A stretch of DNA of 64,000 bases from Clostridiaceae bacterium (GCA_902362865.1 CABIYE010000008.1:1-64000), one strand, 5' to 3'. Numbered from the stretch's first letter, positions 1 through 10,251 are shown. The notes: generated from the sequence alone by a model not told the origin. Program-made: numbers and translations.

Positions 1-54
1 ACCTTTTCGTATGATAATCCAGACGAATGGTTTCATCAAGACAAAAGGTGCTGA
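1..54 (+). CDS. C-terminal end of an upstream tail gene (partial)
   Basis: Frame 1 is open from the window edge to a TGA at 52-54 and would give the last 17 residues of a protein. Its position just before the tape measure gene suggests a tail assembly chaperone, but a second frame is also open to about base 82, so the true frame is uncertain. No domain can be recognised from so short a piece. Confidence 0.3.
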   Translation, partial: TFSYDNPDEWFHQDKRC

Positions 55-92
55 TTTTTATAAGGTGCTGATAATTCGATAAATTTTAGCTT

Positions 93-117
93 TGGCGCAT
101 CCGGTTCGGGTGCGCCA
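93..117 (+). terminator. Hairpin before the tape measure gene
   Basis: TGGCGCATCCG, a GTT loop, then CGGGTGCGCCA form a near-perfect 11-bp stem followed by TTT. The T run is short, so this may be an attenuator or processing hairpin between late tail genes and not a full terminator. Confidence 0.5.
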
Positions 118-142
118 TTTACATGCTTGGAGGTGAGGAACA

Positions 143-3100
143 GTGGCGAGCAGGATCAAAGGCATCACGATTGAGATTGGCGGCGATACCACAGGCTTAG
201 ACAAGGCCCTGAAAAGTGTCAATTCTTCTATCACGCATACGCAGAGTGCCCTAAAAGATGTCAATAAGCTGCTGAAGCTGGACCCCGCCAACACAGAACT
301 TCTCACACAGAAACAGAAGTTACTGAAGGATGCGATTTCATCCACAAAGGAAAAGCTGGATGCCTTAAAACAGGCGCAGGCACAGGCAAAGGAGCAGCTG
401 GAGAACGGTGACTTGGGGCAGGACAAATACGATGCCCTCCAGCGTGAGATCATCGAAACTGAGCAGGAATTAAAGCGGCTCCAGCAGGAGGCTGCAACCA
501 CCAGTACAGCCCTTGCCAAGATCGACGAGATCGGCGGCAAGATGGAGAACCTGGGAAACTCTATCGCCGGTGTCGGAAAAACGATTATGCCGATCTCCAC
601 GGCAGTCGGCGGCCTGGGCATTGCGGCGGTGAAAACGGCTGCGGACTTTGACTCTGCCATGAGCCAGGTGGCAGCGGTATCCGGCGCGACCGGGAACGAC
701 CTGCAGTCTCTCCGGGATAAGGCCCGCGAGATGGGTGAGAAAACGAAGTTCTCCGCATCCGAGGCAGCGCAGGCCATGAATTACATGGCCATGGCCGGAT
801 GGAAGTCAAAAGACATGATCTCCGGTATTGACGGTATCATGAACCTCGCTGCTGCCAGTGGTGAAGACCTGGCGACCACATCGGACATTGTAACGGATGC
901 CTTGACTGCCTTTGGACTGTCGGCTGCGGATTCCGGGCATTTTGCGGATATTCTGGCGACGGCATCCTCTAATGCCAATACGAATGTCAGCATGATGGGC
1001 GAGACGTTCAAATACTGTGCGCCGATTGCAGGAGCACTTGGTTTCTCCGCGGAGGATACGGCGGAAGCCATCGGCCTGATGGCGAATGCGGGTATCAAGT
1101 CCTCCCAGGCAGGTACGGCACTTCGTACTATCATGAACAATCTTGCCGGGGAAGTGAAGATCAGCGGGCAGGCCATCGGGGATGTGACGATTGCCACAAC
1201 AAATGCGGATGGCAGCATGAGAAGCCTGTCGGATATCCTTGCAGACTGCCGGGTTGCGTTTGGAGGATTGACCGAATCTGAGAAGGCGCAGGCGGCAGAA
1301 TCCCTTGTGGGCAAGAATGCCATGAGCGGTTTCCTTGCTTTGATGAATGCCGCCCCTGCGGATATTGAAAAGTTAAGCGGTGCTATTGATAACTGTGACG
1401 GAACTGCGGAAAAGATGGCTGCCACCATGCAGGATAACCTGATGGGGCAGCTTACCATCTTAAAGAGCCAGCTGGAGGAGCTCGCTATTTCCTTTGGTGA
1501 GATGCTGATGCCTGCCATCCGTAACATTGTGACGAAAATCCAGGAGTTCGTGGATAAGTTAAACGGCATGGATGAGGGCACCCGTGAGATGGTCTTAAAG
1601 ATCGGCCTTTTGGTAGCGGCGCTTGGGCCGTTCCTGGTGATCCTCGGAACCACGATAGCCAAGATCGGCACGGCTATGAAAGGGTTTGTACAGCTGGTGA
1701 ACGGCTTTAACAAACTGAAAGTGGCGGTGCAGGGCGGCACAGGGCTGTTTGGAAAAATGGGAGCTGCCATTGGCGGTATCTCTGCCCCTGTTGTGGCGGT
1801 GGTGGCAGTCATCGGGACACTGGTGGCTGCATTTTTGCATCTGTGGAATACCAATGAGGGATTCCGGGAGGCCATCATTGGGACGTGGAATACCATCAAA
1901 GAGACCGTCAGTACCTTCTGCCAGGGAATCGTTGACCGGCTGAATGCTTTGGGATTTAGTTTCCAGGACATCACACAGGTGCTCTCGGCAGTGTGGAACG
2001 GTTTCTGTTCCCTGCTTGCCCCGGTCTTTGAAGGTGCGTTTCAGGCGATTGCTGCGGTACTCTCTACGGTGCTGAACGTGCTCACTGGCATTCTGGATGT
2101 ATTTATCGGACTGTTTACCGGAAACTGGTCGCAGATGTGGTCTGGCATCCAGACAATCTTCTCCGGGGTATGGGAGGGAATCAAGGGTGTCCTTTCGGCA
2201 GCGGTCGGCATCATCCAGGGCATTGTCGACGTGTTCCTCGGCTGGTTCGGCACGAGCTGGAGTGAGGTCTGGACGAATATCAAGACTTTCTTCGAGGGTA
2301 TCTGGAACGGCATTGTAGCTTTCTTCTCTGGTATTTGGGAGACCATCACAAATGTGGTGCAGACAGGAATCATGCTGATCGGCTCCATTTTAAGTGCTGC
2401 CTTCGACATTATCACGCTGCCTTTCCAGTTTATCTGGGAGAACTGTAAGGAAATCATTATATCTGCCTGGAACGCCATTAAATCGGTGGTATCTTCCGCA
2501 ATCGGTGCGGTTTCCAGCGTGATCTCGTCCGTAATGTCCGTGATCCAGAATGTCATTTCGGCTATCTGGACGGCGATCAGCACGAAAATTTCAACGGTGC
2601 TGAACACGATAAAATCCGTGGTGACTACCGTATTCAATGCCATTAAGTCGGTGGCGTCCAGTGTCTGGAACGGAATCAAATCCGCCATTTCGACCGTGGT
2701 GGATGGCATCAAGAGCAAAGTTTCCTCTGTATTTAACTCGGTCAAGAGTACGGTGACTTCCGTATTTAATGGCATCAAGAGTACCACCACTTCCGTCTGG
2801 AACGGCATCAAGACTGCCATTATTACTCCGATTGAGGCAGCGAAAAACACCATCAAGGGTATTGTGGATAAGATCACCGGATTCTTCTCCAGCATGAAGA
2901 TTTCCCTGCCGCACATCAAGCTGCCGCATTTCAGGATTTCCGGCAGCCTGTCTATTGCACCGCCGAGCGTGCCTCACCTGTCTATTGACTGGTACAAAGA
3001 GGGCGGTATCATGACACGCCCGACTCTGTTTGGGATGAACGGTACGAACCTGATGGCAGGCGGAGAAGCTGGGGCAGAAGCGATCCTGCCATTGAAAGGT

Positions 3101-3295
3101 TTCTACAGTCAGCTGGAGAGTATCCTTTCAAACCGGATGGATACCAGCACGATGGAACGCTATCTGTCTGTCATTGCGGCAAACAGCAGCAAGGGCATTT
3201 ATCTGGAGGACGGAACTTTGGTAGGGCATCTGCTTCCGGCCATTGACAGTAAGCTGGGGCAGATGCAGAAGTTGAACAGGAGGTTGAGTTTATGA
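143..3295 (+). CDS. Phage tail tape measure protein
   Basis: This 1050-residue protein sets tail length in siphoviruses and is threaded through the tail tube. The N-terminus is a coiled coil (about residues 15-125). A TP901-type tape measure core follows (about 165-400, rich in AAQAMNYMAMAG-like helices). Hydrophobic segments lie around 485-560, and the C-terminal half carries imperfect repeats of the type VWNGIKS. The start is GTG with the ribosome site GGAGGTG upstream. It overlaps the distal tail gene by 4 bases (ATGA), which suggests translational coupling. Its great length and its position before distal-tail and endopeptidase genes make the call secure. Large antisense open frames here are shadows of its repetitive codon use. 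Confidence 0.93.
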   Translation: MASRIKGITIEIGGDTTGLDKALKSVNSSITHTQSALKDVNKLLKLDPANTELLTQKQKLLKDAISSTKEKLDALKQAQAQAKEQLENGDLGQDKYDALQREIIETEQELKRLQQEAATTSTALAKIDEIGGKMENLGNSIAGVGKTIMPISTAVGGLGIAAVKTAADFDSAMSQVAAVSGATGNDLQSLRDKAREMGEKTKFSASEAAQAMNYMAMAGWKSKDMISGIDGIMNLAAASGEDLATTSDIVTDALTAFGLSAADSGHFADILATASSNANTNVSMMGETFKYCAPIAGALGFSAEDTAEAIGLMANAGIKSSQAGTALRTIMNNLAGEVKISGQAIGDVTIATTNADGSMRSLSDILADCRVAFGGLTESEKAQAAESLVGKNAMSGFLALMNAAPADIEKLSGAIDNCDGTAEKMAATMQDNLMGQLTILKSQLEELAISFGEMLMPAIRNIVTKIQEFVDKLNGMDEGTREMVLKIGLLVAALGPFLVILGTTIAKIGTAMKGFVQLVNGFNKLKVAVQGGTGLFGKMGAAIGGISAPVVAVVAVIGTLVAAFLHLWNTNEGFREAIIGTWNTIKETVSTFCQGIVDRLNALGFSFQDITQVLSAVWNGFCSLLAPVFEGAFQAIAAVLSTVLNVLTGILDVFIGLFTGNWSQMWSGIQTIFSGVWEGIKGVLSAAVGIIQGIVDVFLGWFGTSWSEVWTNIKTFFEGIWNGIVAFFSGIWETITNVVQTGIMLIGSILSAAFDIITLPFQFIWENCKEIIISAWNAIKSVVSSAIGAVSSVISSVMSVIQNVISAIWTAISTKISTVLNTIKSVVTTVFNAIKSVASSVWNGIKSAISTVVDGIKSKVSSVFNSVKSTVTSVFNGIKSTTTSVWNGIKTAIITPIEAAKNTIKGIVDKITGFFSSMKISLPHIKLPHFRISGSLSIAPPSVPHLSIDWYKEGGIMTRPTLFGMNGTNLMAGGEAGAEAILPLKGFYSQLESILSNRMDTSTMERYLSVIAANSSKGIYLEDGTLVGHLLPAIDSKLGQMQKLNRRLSL

Positions 3296-3942
3296 GGCCG
3301 GATATAAAACTGGATAGCGTGTGGATGTCTGGCCTTGGGTGGCTGCGGGAGAGCATCAGCTTTCCGACGCCCCAGTCACAGACCAATACCATTGTAGTGC
3401 CGGGACGGAATTCCCCCATCCGGTACACGGAAGCATTGGGGCGGGTATCCTACCAGCCCAGGAGTTTTGAAATCATACTTTCCATGCTTGGAACCAGGGA
3501 GCAGTTTAATCAAAAGGTCAGTGCGGTGGTGAACCCGTTTGCAGGGCATCTGGTGAAAGTGGTTTGCAGTGAGGAACCGGGGCTGTATGCCATCGGCACA
3601 CTGGAAATGTCCCCGGCTTATGATCCGCTAACGAGGAAGGGGCAGCTTACCGTTTCCTGCTCCGATGGGGATTCCTACCGCTACCATGTGAATGAAACGG
3701 TGGTGACAGTTACGGGCGGAGGGAATGTCATTCTGGATAATGATTATATGCCTGTGGTCCCGGTCATCACAGCCACGGCGGAAACGGCACTGGGCTGGCA
3801 GATCGGCACAGACACCTTCCAAAAATCTGTCAGCCCCGGTACTTGGGAATTTCCTGAAATGGAATTGCAGGCCGGAAGAAATGTAGTGTCCGTCACTGGA
3901 AATGGAACCGTGACCTTCCGGTACCGGGAGGGATGCCTATGA
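3292..3942 (+). CDS. Phage distal tail protein (Dit-like)
   Basis: The 216-residue protein fits the distal tail family of Gram-positive siphoviruses, which forms the hub joining tube and baseplate. The N-terminal half contains the YQPRSFEI-type strand region typical of Dit, and the C-terminal half is a beta-sandwich-like stretch. The start ATG overlaps the tape measure stop and has AGGAGG at 3279-3284. Gene order (tape measure, Dit, tail endopeptidase) is the family standard. It overlaps the next gene by 4 bases. The call rests on size, order and general sequence character, with no unique catalytic motif. Confidence 0.8.
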   Translation: MRPDIKLDSVWMSGLGWLRESISFPTPQSQTNTIVVPGRNSPIRYTEALGRVSYQPRSFEIILSMLGTREQFNQKVSAVVNPFAGHLVKVVCSEEPGLYAIGTLEMSPAYDPLTRKGQLTVSCSDGDSYRYHVNETVVTVTGGGNVILDNDYMPVVPVITATAETALGWQIGTDTFQKSVSPGTWEFPEMELQAGRNVVSVTGNGTVTFRYREGCL

Positions 3943-5396
3943 GATTATTCCGTATCTATGTGGACGGGGCATTGTTTTACCATCCGCAGTTATCGAAACT
4001 GGCAGTCACGGAGGCGAAGGTGGAAGAGGATGCGGAGAACATTGACAGCCTGACGCTGTCGGCTCCCTATAACCACCCCTATCTAAATGCAATTAAGCCA
4101 ATGGCTTCTGTGATCGTTTGCAAGAAAGGAAATGAAACGGTCTTTGAGGGGCGGGCGCTGGATGACGGCAGTGATTTTTATAACACCCACACATGGACCT
4201 GTGAATCGGCTCTTTCCTATTTAAAAGACAGCCAGCAGTCGCCCTATAACTACAAAGGGAGCTTAAGAGGGCTTTTCGAGTATTTCATAACCGAACACAA
4301 CAAAACCGTGGAGGAGCAGAAGCAGTTCACGGTGGGGGAAGTAACGGTAGCCGATAACAATGATTATGTGGCTTACAGCTGTTCTGAGTATTCCATGACG
4401 ATGGATGCCATTAAGGATAAGCTCATGAAAACACACGGAGGGTATCTGCGGCTCCGGTATACAGCCGATGGAAAAGTCTTGGACTACCTGGCGGACTTTA
4501 CAGAGGCGTCACTTCAAAAAGTGGAGTACGGGAAAAACCTGACCGATGTAAAAATCAACCAGGATCATACGGAACGGGTGACAGCACTCATTCCCCTTGG
4601 GGCAAAGGTCAAGACCACGGATGAGGAAGGCAATGAGGTGGAAACGGATGAGCGCGTCACCATTGAAGCTGCCAACGACGGGAAGAATTATGTGTTCGAT
4701 GAAGATGCGGTCAAGGAGATCGGCTGGATATGGGCAACGGAAGTGTGGGAGGATGTAACGCTTTCTTCCAACCTTCTCAGGAAGGCGAAAGCGAGGATTT
4801 CTGAACTGGCGAAGGGCATCACCAGCATGGAGCTGACTATCGTGGATGAATCCGATACCGGGGCAGATATCGCGGATATCCATGCAAGGCAGTATGTGTA
4901 CTGTTCTTCCCCGCCCCATGGGATCGACGGAAGGTATCTGTGCATCCAGAGGACGCGGGATTATCTGAATCCTTCCGGCAACACCATTACCATCGGGGCA
5001 AGCGGTATCCGGCTGACTGCCATCAGTGCGAAGCAGAACCAGAACTTAAGCACACTGGAACAGGATATCCTGGGGCAGACGGAGAAGATCGAGAACATCT
5101 TCGGGAAAGTCGAGGATATCACCACAGCGAAAATGTACCGGACAGAACTGGTGGTGGAAGGCACGAGCATCTTCCGGGATAAGGGGCAGATGAGCAGGCT
5201 TTCCTGTAGGGTGCTATCCTGGGACAAGGATATCACAGATACCCTTCCCAAATCTTCTTTTAACTGGCACCGGAAGTCCGGCAATGTGGAAACGGATGCC
5301 GATTGGGATGGGTTGCATAAAGGAATGAAAAGCGTAACCATATCAACCGAGGACGTGTTCGATAATGCGTCCTTTTATTGTGAAGTCACCATTTAA
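3939..5396 (+). CDS. Tail-associated protein, prophage endopeptidase/ReqiPepy6 Gp37-like
   Basis: The 485-residue product resembles the tail-associated (Tal) hub proteins that follow Dit in siphophages. It begins MRLFRIYVDGALFYHP and has the alternating strands expected of a gp27-like hub fold. The C-terminal third has a helix (around NLSTLEQDILGQTEKIENI) and then a small Ig-like end. I chose ATG 3939 because GGGAGGG sits about 7 bases upstream and the codon overlaps the Dit stop. An upstream in-frame ATG at 3933 abuts the ribosome site. Whether a peptidase is active cannot be judged by eye. Confidence 0.72.
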   Translation: MRLFRIYVDGALFYHPQLSKLAVTEAKVEEDAENIDSLTLSAPYNHPYLNAIKPMASVIVCKKGNETVFEGRALDDGSDFYNTHTWTCESALSYLKDSQQSPYNYKGSLRGLFEYFITEHNKTVEEQKQFTVGEVTVADNNDYVAYSCSEYSMTMDAIKDKLMKTHGGYLRLRYTADGKVLDYLADFTEASLQKVEYGKNLTDVKINQDHTERVTALIPLGAKVKTTDEEGNEVETDERVTIEAANDGKNYVFDEDAVKEIGWIWATEVWEDVTLSSNLLRKAKARISELAKGITSMELTIVDESDTGADIADIHARQYVYCSSPPHGIDGRYLCIQRTRDYLNPSGNTITIGASGIRLTAISAKQNQNLSTLEQDILGQTEKIENIFGKVEDITTAKMYRTELVVEGTSIFRDKGQMSRLSCRVLSWDKDITDTLPKSSFNWHRKSGNVETDADWDGLHKGMKSVTISTEDVFDNASFYCEVTI

Positions 5397-5414
5397 TTTG
5401 AAGGAGGAACACAA

Positions 5415-7223
5415 ATGCCTACTATCTTAACATCCAGCCAGCAGACTTTCGTGGACATCACAGATCAGCGGAAACTGTCGGCTTATATCACATCCAATTT
5501 ACCGAAGACGCAGAGTGAGGACCCGAACACCCTGCCCCACGCCTATGCGCCGAACTGGGAAACATCCCATCTGGTGCTGACCCCGGTGATCTTCTTAGAC
5601 CAGACCAACGTGGCGCTGGACGCATCCGGGCTGACCATTTCATGGAAACGCAAAGACGGAACGGGGGCAGAGAGCGCCCTGTCATCGGGAGAAACGGTGT
5701 CCGGCGGCATCCTGACGGTCAGCCAGAACAAGCTCTCCGCATCTTCCTCCGGGATGATCACTTATATCTGCTATATCAGTTACTATGATTCGGAAACGAA
5801 GAATACGGTCAATATTTCTTCTGACATTACCTATACGTTGGTAAAGAATGCGGAGAACGCAAAACTGGCCTATGTGACGGCGGATACCTATGTGTTCAAA
5901 TACAATACCAGTTCTGCATTGGTAGGGGCAACGCAGGCGACTTTGTCTGCACAGGTCCAGGGGGTAACGGTCAGCAAGTGGCAGTATCTGAACAGTTCCG
6001 GTGTGTGGACAGATTATCCGACCACTTCGGACAATACCAGTATTACCGGCGGGACGCTGGTAGTAAAGCCCGCACACGCAGTGTTCTTCAACAACGTGGC
6101 GCAGATCAAGCTGGTGACCGATGATGCGGATGTGTTCGACACCATTTCCATCACGAAGATGTATGACGGGGAGCAGGGACAGCCGGGGCAGGCAGGCGCG
6201 GGAGGTTTGTCCGTCATCCTTGGAAATGAGGCGCAGAACATTGCCTGCACCACGGGAGGTGCGGTACAGGCTGCCGTGGATGTGACGATTCCCTTTACCG
6301 GGTATGTAGGCATTACGCAAACCCCATGTACCTGTACAGTGGGAACCCTGCCCACCGGAGTGACCGTAAAATCCAATACGGCAGCCACGGCGTCTGCTTC
6401 AGGTTCCGTAGTGCTTACCTTTGCCGCCAATGCCACCCTGGGCGGGGCATCGGTGCTGACTGGAACCATTGACCTGACCTTTACGATTTCAGGAAAGAGC
6501 GTGGTGAAGAAGTTTGCCTGGACGAAATCCAATAAGGGAAGCAACGGGGCCAGTGCGGTGGTGTTCTCTGTTTACGCACCAAACGGGACTATCGTACAAA
6601 ACCAGTCCGGTTCCCTGGTACTGGCAACATCCGCCTACAGCGGCACAACGGAGATCACCACAGGTGCGACTTACCAGTGGTCGAAATACACAGCCGGAAA
6701 ATGGACAGATATCAGCGGGGCAACGTCTGATACGCTGACGGTTTCCGGCGCGGATATCGTGAATATCCAGTCTTACCGGTGCACCATGAATTATGGCGGC
6801 AAGTCCTATGTGGATGTGATCACGGTGGAGGATAAGTCGGATCCCTATGTATCGGAGATGCTCTCCATCGGCGGCTTTACCGTAAAAAATAACCTGGGCG
6901 GTCTGGTTCCCTATGTGATCGTCCGTACCAACCAGAAGGAAGTGGATGCACTGCTCGGCAATATCAGCGAGACAGCCCCTTCCACGCCGGCAAACGGGAT
7001 GTTCTGGTACAAGATCGACCATACAGCGAAAACAGTCACGCTGATGAAGTATAACGGGACTACGTGGGCAGCGGCAACAGAAAAGCAGAGTCTTACCTAC
7101 ACCTGGTATAAGCAGGATAAGGACGGCAGGGAGGCTGCCTTTGGAAAGACTGGAAAAGTCATTTATTTATCTGCGGAGGACATTGACAGCATCGCCACCC
7201 TACAGTGTGATGTGTCTAATTAG
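5415..7223 (+). CDS. Phage tail fibre / Ig-like minor structural protein
   Basis: This 602-residue, Thr/Ser/Gly-rich protein appears to be built from several beta-sandwich (Ig-like) modules. A very short collagen-like stretch, GEQGQPGQAGAGG, lies near residue 255. An Ig-like module is marked by YQWSKYTAGKWTDISGA around residue 425. It probably extends from the baseplate and contacts the cell surface. It has a clear AAGGAGG ribosome site and ends 13 bases before the next gene. Two further fibre-like genes follow, so it is one part of a multi-protein adsorption apparatus. No enzymatic motif is seen. Confidence 0.7.
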   Translation: MPTILTSSQQTFVDITDQRKLSAYITSNLPKTQSEDPNTLPHAYAPNWETSHLVLTPVIFLDQTNVALDASGLTISWKRKDGTGAESALSSGETVSGGILTVSQNKLSASSSGMITYICYISYYDSETKNTVNISSDITYTLVKNAENAKLAYVTADTYVFKYNTSSALVGATQATLSAQVQGVTVSKWQYLNSSGVWTDYPTTSDNTSITGGTLVVKPAHAVFFNNVAQIKLVTDDADVFDTISITKMYDGEQGQPGQAGAGGLSVILGNEAQNIACTTGGAVQAAVDVTIPFTGYVGITQTPCTCTVGTLPTGVTVKSNTAATASASGSVVLTFAANATLGGASVLTGTIDLTFTISGKSVVKKFAWTKSNKGSNGASAVVFSVYAPNGTIVQNQSGSLVLATSAYSGTTEITTGATYQWSKYTAGKWTDISGATSDTLTVSGADIVNIQSYRCTMNYGGKSYVDVITVEDKSDPYVSEMLSIGGFTVKNNLGGLVPYVIVRTNQKEVDALLGNISETAPSTPANGMFWYKIDHTAKTVTLMKYNGTTWAAATEKQSLTYTWYKQDKDGREAAFGKTGKVIYLSAEDIDSIATLQCDVSN

Positions 7224-7236
7224 GGGGGTGGCGGGC

Positions 7237-7794
7237 ATGGCGCTTTTAACGGTCTGCCAGCATACGTTCCAGAACGTGCAGGCGTATGACGACGCGGTGG
7301 AGGGCGTGGAAGCCTTAAAGGTCAACGTGCGGGAGTGCTACTCGGAGATCACAAAGACCTCCGAGCAGATTCAGAGTTCTGTCCGGGAGATGTACCTGTC
7401 AAAGTCTGAGCTGGAAAGCATCCAGCAGGACTTCCAGGCGAGCATCACCCAGAACAGCAGCGAGATCCGCATGGATTTTACCGCTATCACCAATGAGATC
7501 ATCAACAATGTGTCTGCAAACCAGACGCTTCTGGAGGAGTATATCCGGTTTAAAGGGGCGCTGATCGAGCTTGGGAAGGTCGGGAATGCGTTCACGGCGG
7601 AGCTTTCCAACGAGGAGCTGGCCTTTAAGGAGAACGGACAGAAGATTGCCTATATTTCCAATCAGAGCCTTGTGATCACCAATGCGGAGATACGGAACAA
7701 GCTGTCCCTGGGTAATGAGAGCAGGGGATGGTTTGATTTTATCCCAAGAGCCAACGGGAACCTGTCTATCAAATGGCGTGACCCGGCGGGATAA
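7237..7794 (+). CDS. Coiled-coil tail/baseplate protein
   Basis: The 185-residue product starts at ATG 7237 behind a G-rich ribosome site (GGGGGGTGG). A longer in-frame extension overlaps the upstream gene and is unlikely. The first half is predicted mostly helical and coiled-coil (YDDAVEGVEALKVNVRECY, then repeated Ser/Gln/Glu heptads). The second half has short strands and ends near WRDPAG. Similar proteins connect hub and receptor-binding fibres in Clostridia siphophages. No specific function is assigned beyond tail structure. Confidence 0.6.
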   Translation: MALLTVCQHTFQNVQAYDDAVEGVEALKVNVRECYSEITKTSEQIQSSVREMYLSKSELESIQQDFQASITQNSSEIRMDFTAITNEIINNVSANQTLLEEYIRFKGALIELGKVGNAFTAELSNEELAFKENGQKIAYISNQSLVITNAEIRNKLSLGNESRGWFDFIPRANGNLSIKWRDPAG

Positions 7795-7833
7795 CAGCAG
7801 TTTTTATTTTTGTGGGGAAGGAGGAAAAGCAAA

Positions 7834-9747
7834 ATGGCATCCAGCGGCAGCTTTTCCGGTTCCATCCACAGCGGGCATTATGTGCTGCGGGTGGACTGGA
7901 CGCAGACAAAAAATATATCTGCCAATACCAGCACGGTCACAGCGAAAGCCTATCTGGTCAATGACTGGAGTCTGTCTATTTATGGCCGTTCGGACAATTC
8001 CATAACGATCAACGGAACCGCACAGATTTATGAGTCACCAGCAGTCAACGGTACAGGCACGCACCTTCTGGGAACTGTAACACAGACCGTGAACCATAAC
8101 AGTGACGGCACAAAAAGCCTGACCATGAGCGCGGTGTTCTATATCCGGGCGACGTTAAGCGGGACGTATTATGAGTCGATTACCGCAAGCGCCAATATTA
8201 CGCTGGATTCCATTGCAAGGGCGTCCAGTGTTTCTACCCCTAATGCAACGATGGGGTCTGCTACGGCCATTGCCATCAGCCGTGCCTCTTCTTCCTTTAC
8301 CCACACGCTGACCTATACCTTCGGCACGGCTGCCGGGACGATAGCCACAAAGACCACGTCCACATCGGTATCCTGGACACCGCCCCTTTCACTGGCAAGC
8401 CAGATACCCAAAGCGGTGACCGGAACCTGCACGGTCACCTGTACGACTTATAACGGCAGTACGAAGATTGGAAGTAAGACGTGTACGCTGACACTGACCG
8501 TCCCGGCTTCAATAAAACCTACCATTACCAGTTTGACTGCTGCCAGGGTGGACGGGGCGGTGCCGGGTACCTGGGGGATCTATGTGCAGACGAAGTCCAA
8601 AGCAACGCTTACCATTAACGGGGCGGCGGGAAGCTACGGCTCCACGATTTCTTCCTATTCCATTACGGGCGGCGGCTACACCAGTACGGCGTCCAGTTTT
8701 ACAACGGGGTTCCTGAATACTTCCGGCACGGTTACTTTTACGGCGACGGTGACGGATTCCAGGGGGCGGGTGTCAGCAGCGGCCACGGTGAGCATTTCGG
8801 TGGTGGCCTATTCCCCGCCGTCCTTTGCCAGCTACCTCTCACAGCGGTGCTTAAGCAATGGAACTGTTAATGATGACGGGACGTATATCCGGGGACTGGT
8901 TTCCTACAGTTATGCGTCATGCAGCAGTAAAAACACCATTACCCGCGCCACCTATTACAAAAAGGCATCGGATACCGCGTGGACGAATGCCAATGCCGCT
9001 TTCAGTTCCGGTACGGCGTTTACTTTTGGCGGCGGAAACATCTCCACGGAGACCTCCTATGACATCAAATATACGCTGACAGATGCCTTTACCACCATTG
9101 CTATCCAGGACATCGTTTCTACGGCAGCCGTGGTCATGGATTTTAAGAGAGGCGGTAAGGGAGTGGCTGTTGGGAAGGTATCGGAGAAGGATAATACCTT
9201 CGAGGTTGCGGAGGATTGGGATGTCCGGGTGTATGGGAAACTTTTAAAAGATTATATCCAGTCCTTCATTAAGACGCTGTATCCGGTGGGCAGTATCTAT
9301 ATGAGCGTCAATGCCACTAACCCGTCCGCTTACTTTGGCGGAACATGGGTAGCCTGGGGCGCAGGGCGGGTACCTGTGGGTATCAATACCGCAGACGGGA
9401 ATTTCAATACAGTGGAAAAGACCGGTGGTGCGGCAACGGTTACACTGACAACTGCACAGATGCCTGCACATACCCATACGTTTACCGGAAGTTCCGCTAC
9501 TACAAGCAGCAAAGGGGCGCATACCCACAATGTCGGTCGTGACGGGGATGGTGCATCAGGCTCAAGCACGTATACTGTCCACAGCGCGGGAGTGTCCGGC
9601 GCAGGGGGAACATCCCCAACAAACAGCGCGGGCGCGCATACCCATACACTTACCGCGAAAGGCACGAATGCCAATACGGGAGGCGGTGGGGCGCATTCAA
9701 ACCTTCAGCCGTATATCGTCTGCTATATGTGGAAACGGACGGCTTAA
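7834..9747 (+). CDS. Phage receptor-binding/minor structural protein (DUF859-like with collar-like end)
   Basis: The 637-residue protein begins at ATG 7834, chosen because GAAGGAGG lies just upstream. The first half resembles the DUF859 family of siphophage minor structural proteins (repeated strands with NHNSDGTKSLTMSA). Residues about 480-637 form a module starting LYPVGSIYMSVNATNPS. That end has histidine-rich AHTHTFTGS and GAHTHTL turns and closes with LQPYIVCYMWKR, a typical tail-collar/receptor-binding ending. It probably carries host specificity. A terminator follows, separating it from the lysis genes. Confidence 0.75.
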   Translation: MASSGSFSGSIHSGHYVLRVDWTQTKNISANTSTVTAKAYLVNDWSLSIYGRSDNSITINGTAQIYESPAVNGTGTHLLGTVTQTVNHNSDGTKSLTMSAVFYIRATLSGTYYESITASANITLDSIARASSVSTPNATMGSATAIAISRASSSFTHTLTYTFGTAAGTIATKTTSTSVSWTPPLSLASQIPKAVTGTCTVTCTTYNGSTKIGSKTCTLTLTVPASIKPTITSLTAARVDGAVPGTWGIYVQTKSKATLTINGAAGSYGSTISSYSITGGGYTSTASSFTTGFLNTSGTVTFTATVTDSRGRVSAAATVSISVVAYSPPSFASYLSQRCLSNGTVNDDGTYIRGLVSYSYASCSSKNTITRATYYKKASDTAWTNANAAFSSGTAFTFGGGNISTETSYDIKYTLTDAFTTIAIQDIVSTAAVVMDFKRGGKGVAVGKVSEKDNTFEVAEDWDVRVYGKLLKDYIQSFIKTLYPVGSIYMSVNATNPSAYFGGTWVAWGAGRVPVGINTADGNFNTVEKTGGAATVTLTTAQMPAHTHTFTGSSATTSSKGAHTHNVGRDGDGASGSSTYTVHSAGVSGAGGTSPTNSAGAHTHTLTAKGTNANTGGGGAHSNLQPYIVCYMWKRTA

Positions 9748-9776
9748 TATAAAAAAATAAAACGAATGTGGAAAAC

Positions 9777-9809
9777 AGGCAGTTCATCCTTCGGGACGGC
9801 TGCCTTTTT
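9777..9809 (+). terminator. Rho-independent terminator after tail genes
   Basis: AGGCAG (9777-9782) pairs with CTGCCT (9800-9805) and is followed by TTTT. It lies between the receptor-binding gene and the holin gene. Confidence 0.6.
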
Positions 9810-9843
9810 CAATACAAAAATCAAAGAAAGAGAGGAACGGAGC

Positions 9844-10251
9844 ATGAAAAATTTTATTGAAGCGGCACAGTACGCATTCGCGGCACTTGGAGGGGCGGTG
9901 GGCGCTGTCATGGGAGGTTTTGACGGATTCCTGTACGCCCTGATTGTGTTCGTGGTGGTGGACTACCTGACGGGCGTCATGGCTGCGGTTCTGAATAAGA
10001 AGCTGTCCAGCGAGGTGGGTTTCCACGGGATTTTTAAGAAAGTGGTTATCTTCGCACTGGTGGCGGTGGGGCATATCGTGGATGCCTATGTCATTCAAAA
10101 CGGGAGCGTCATCCGTACGGCGGTGATTTTCTTTTATTTATCCAATGAAGGGATCAGCATCCTGGAGAACGCATCGGTCCTTGGGCTACCTGTGCCGCAG
10201 AAGTTAAAGGATGTATTGGAACAGTTGAAAGATGGGAAAGAGGGAGAGTAA
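9844..10251 (+). CDS. Phage holin (TcdE/holin-4 family)
   Basis: The 135-residue membrane protein has the family signature VVVDYLTGVMAAVLNKK after the first hydrophobic segment. Three to four membrane segments are visible (about residues 12-30, 32-50, 65-85 and 90-110), and the tail is charged (PQKLKDVLEQLKDGKEGE). Holins of this family permeabilise the membrane so that endolysin reaches the wall. I chose ATG 9844 over an upstream in-frame ATG because it follows a purine-rich GAGAGGAACGGAGC site. It sits directly before the endolysin gene. Confidence 0.88.
   Translation: MKNFIEAAQYAFAALGGAVGAVMGGFDGFLYALIVFVVVDYLTGVMAAVLNKKLSSEVGFHGIFKKVVIFALVAVGHIVDAYVIQNGSVIRTAVIFFYLSNEGISILENASVLGLPVPQKLKDVLEQLKDGKEGE

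Noticed and set aside
781..2919. Long antisense open frames inside the tape measure gene
   Set aside because: They are shadows of a repetitive, biased coding sequence, with no ribosome sites and no recognisable protein character.
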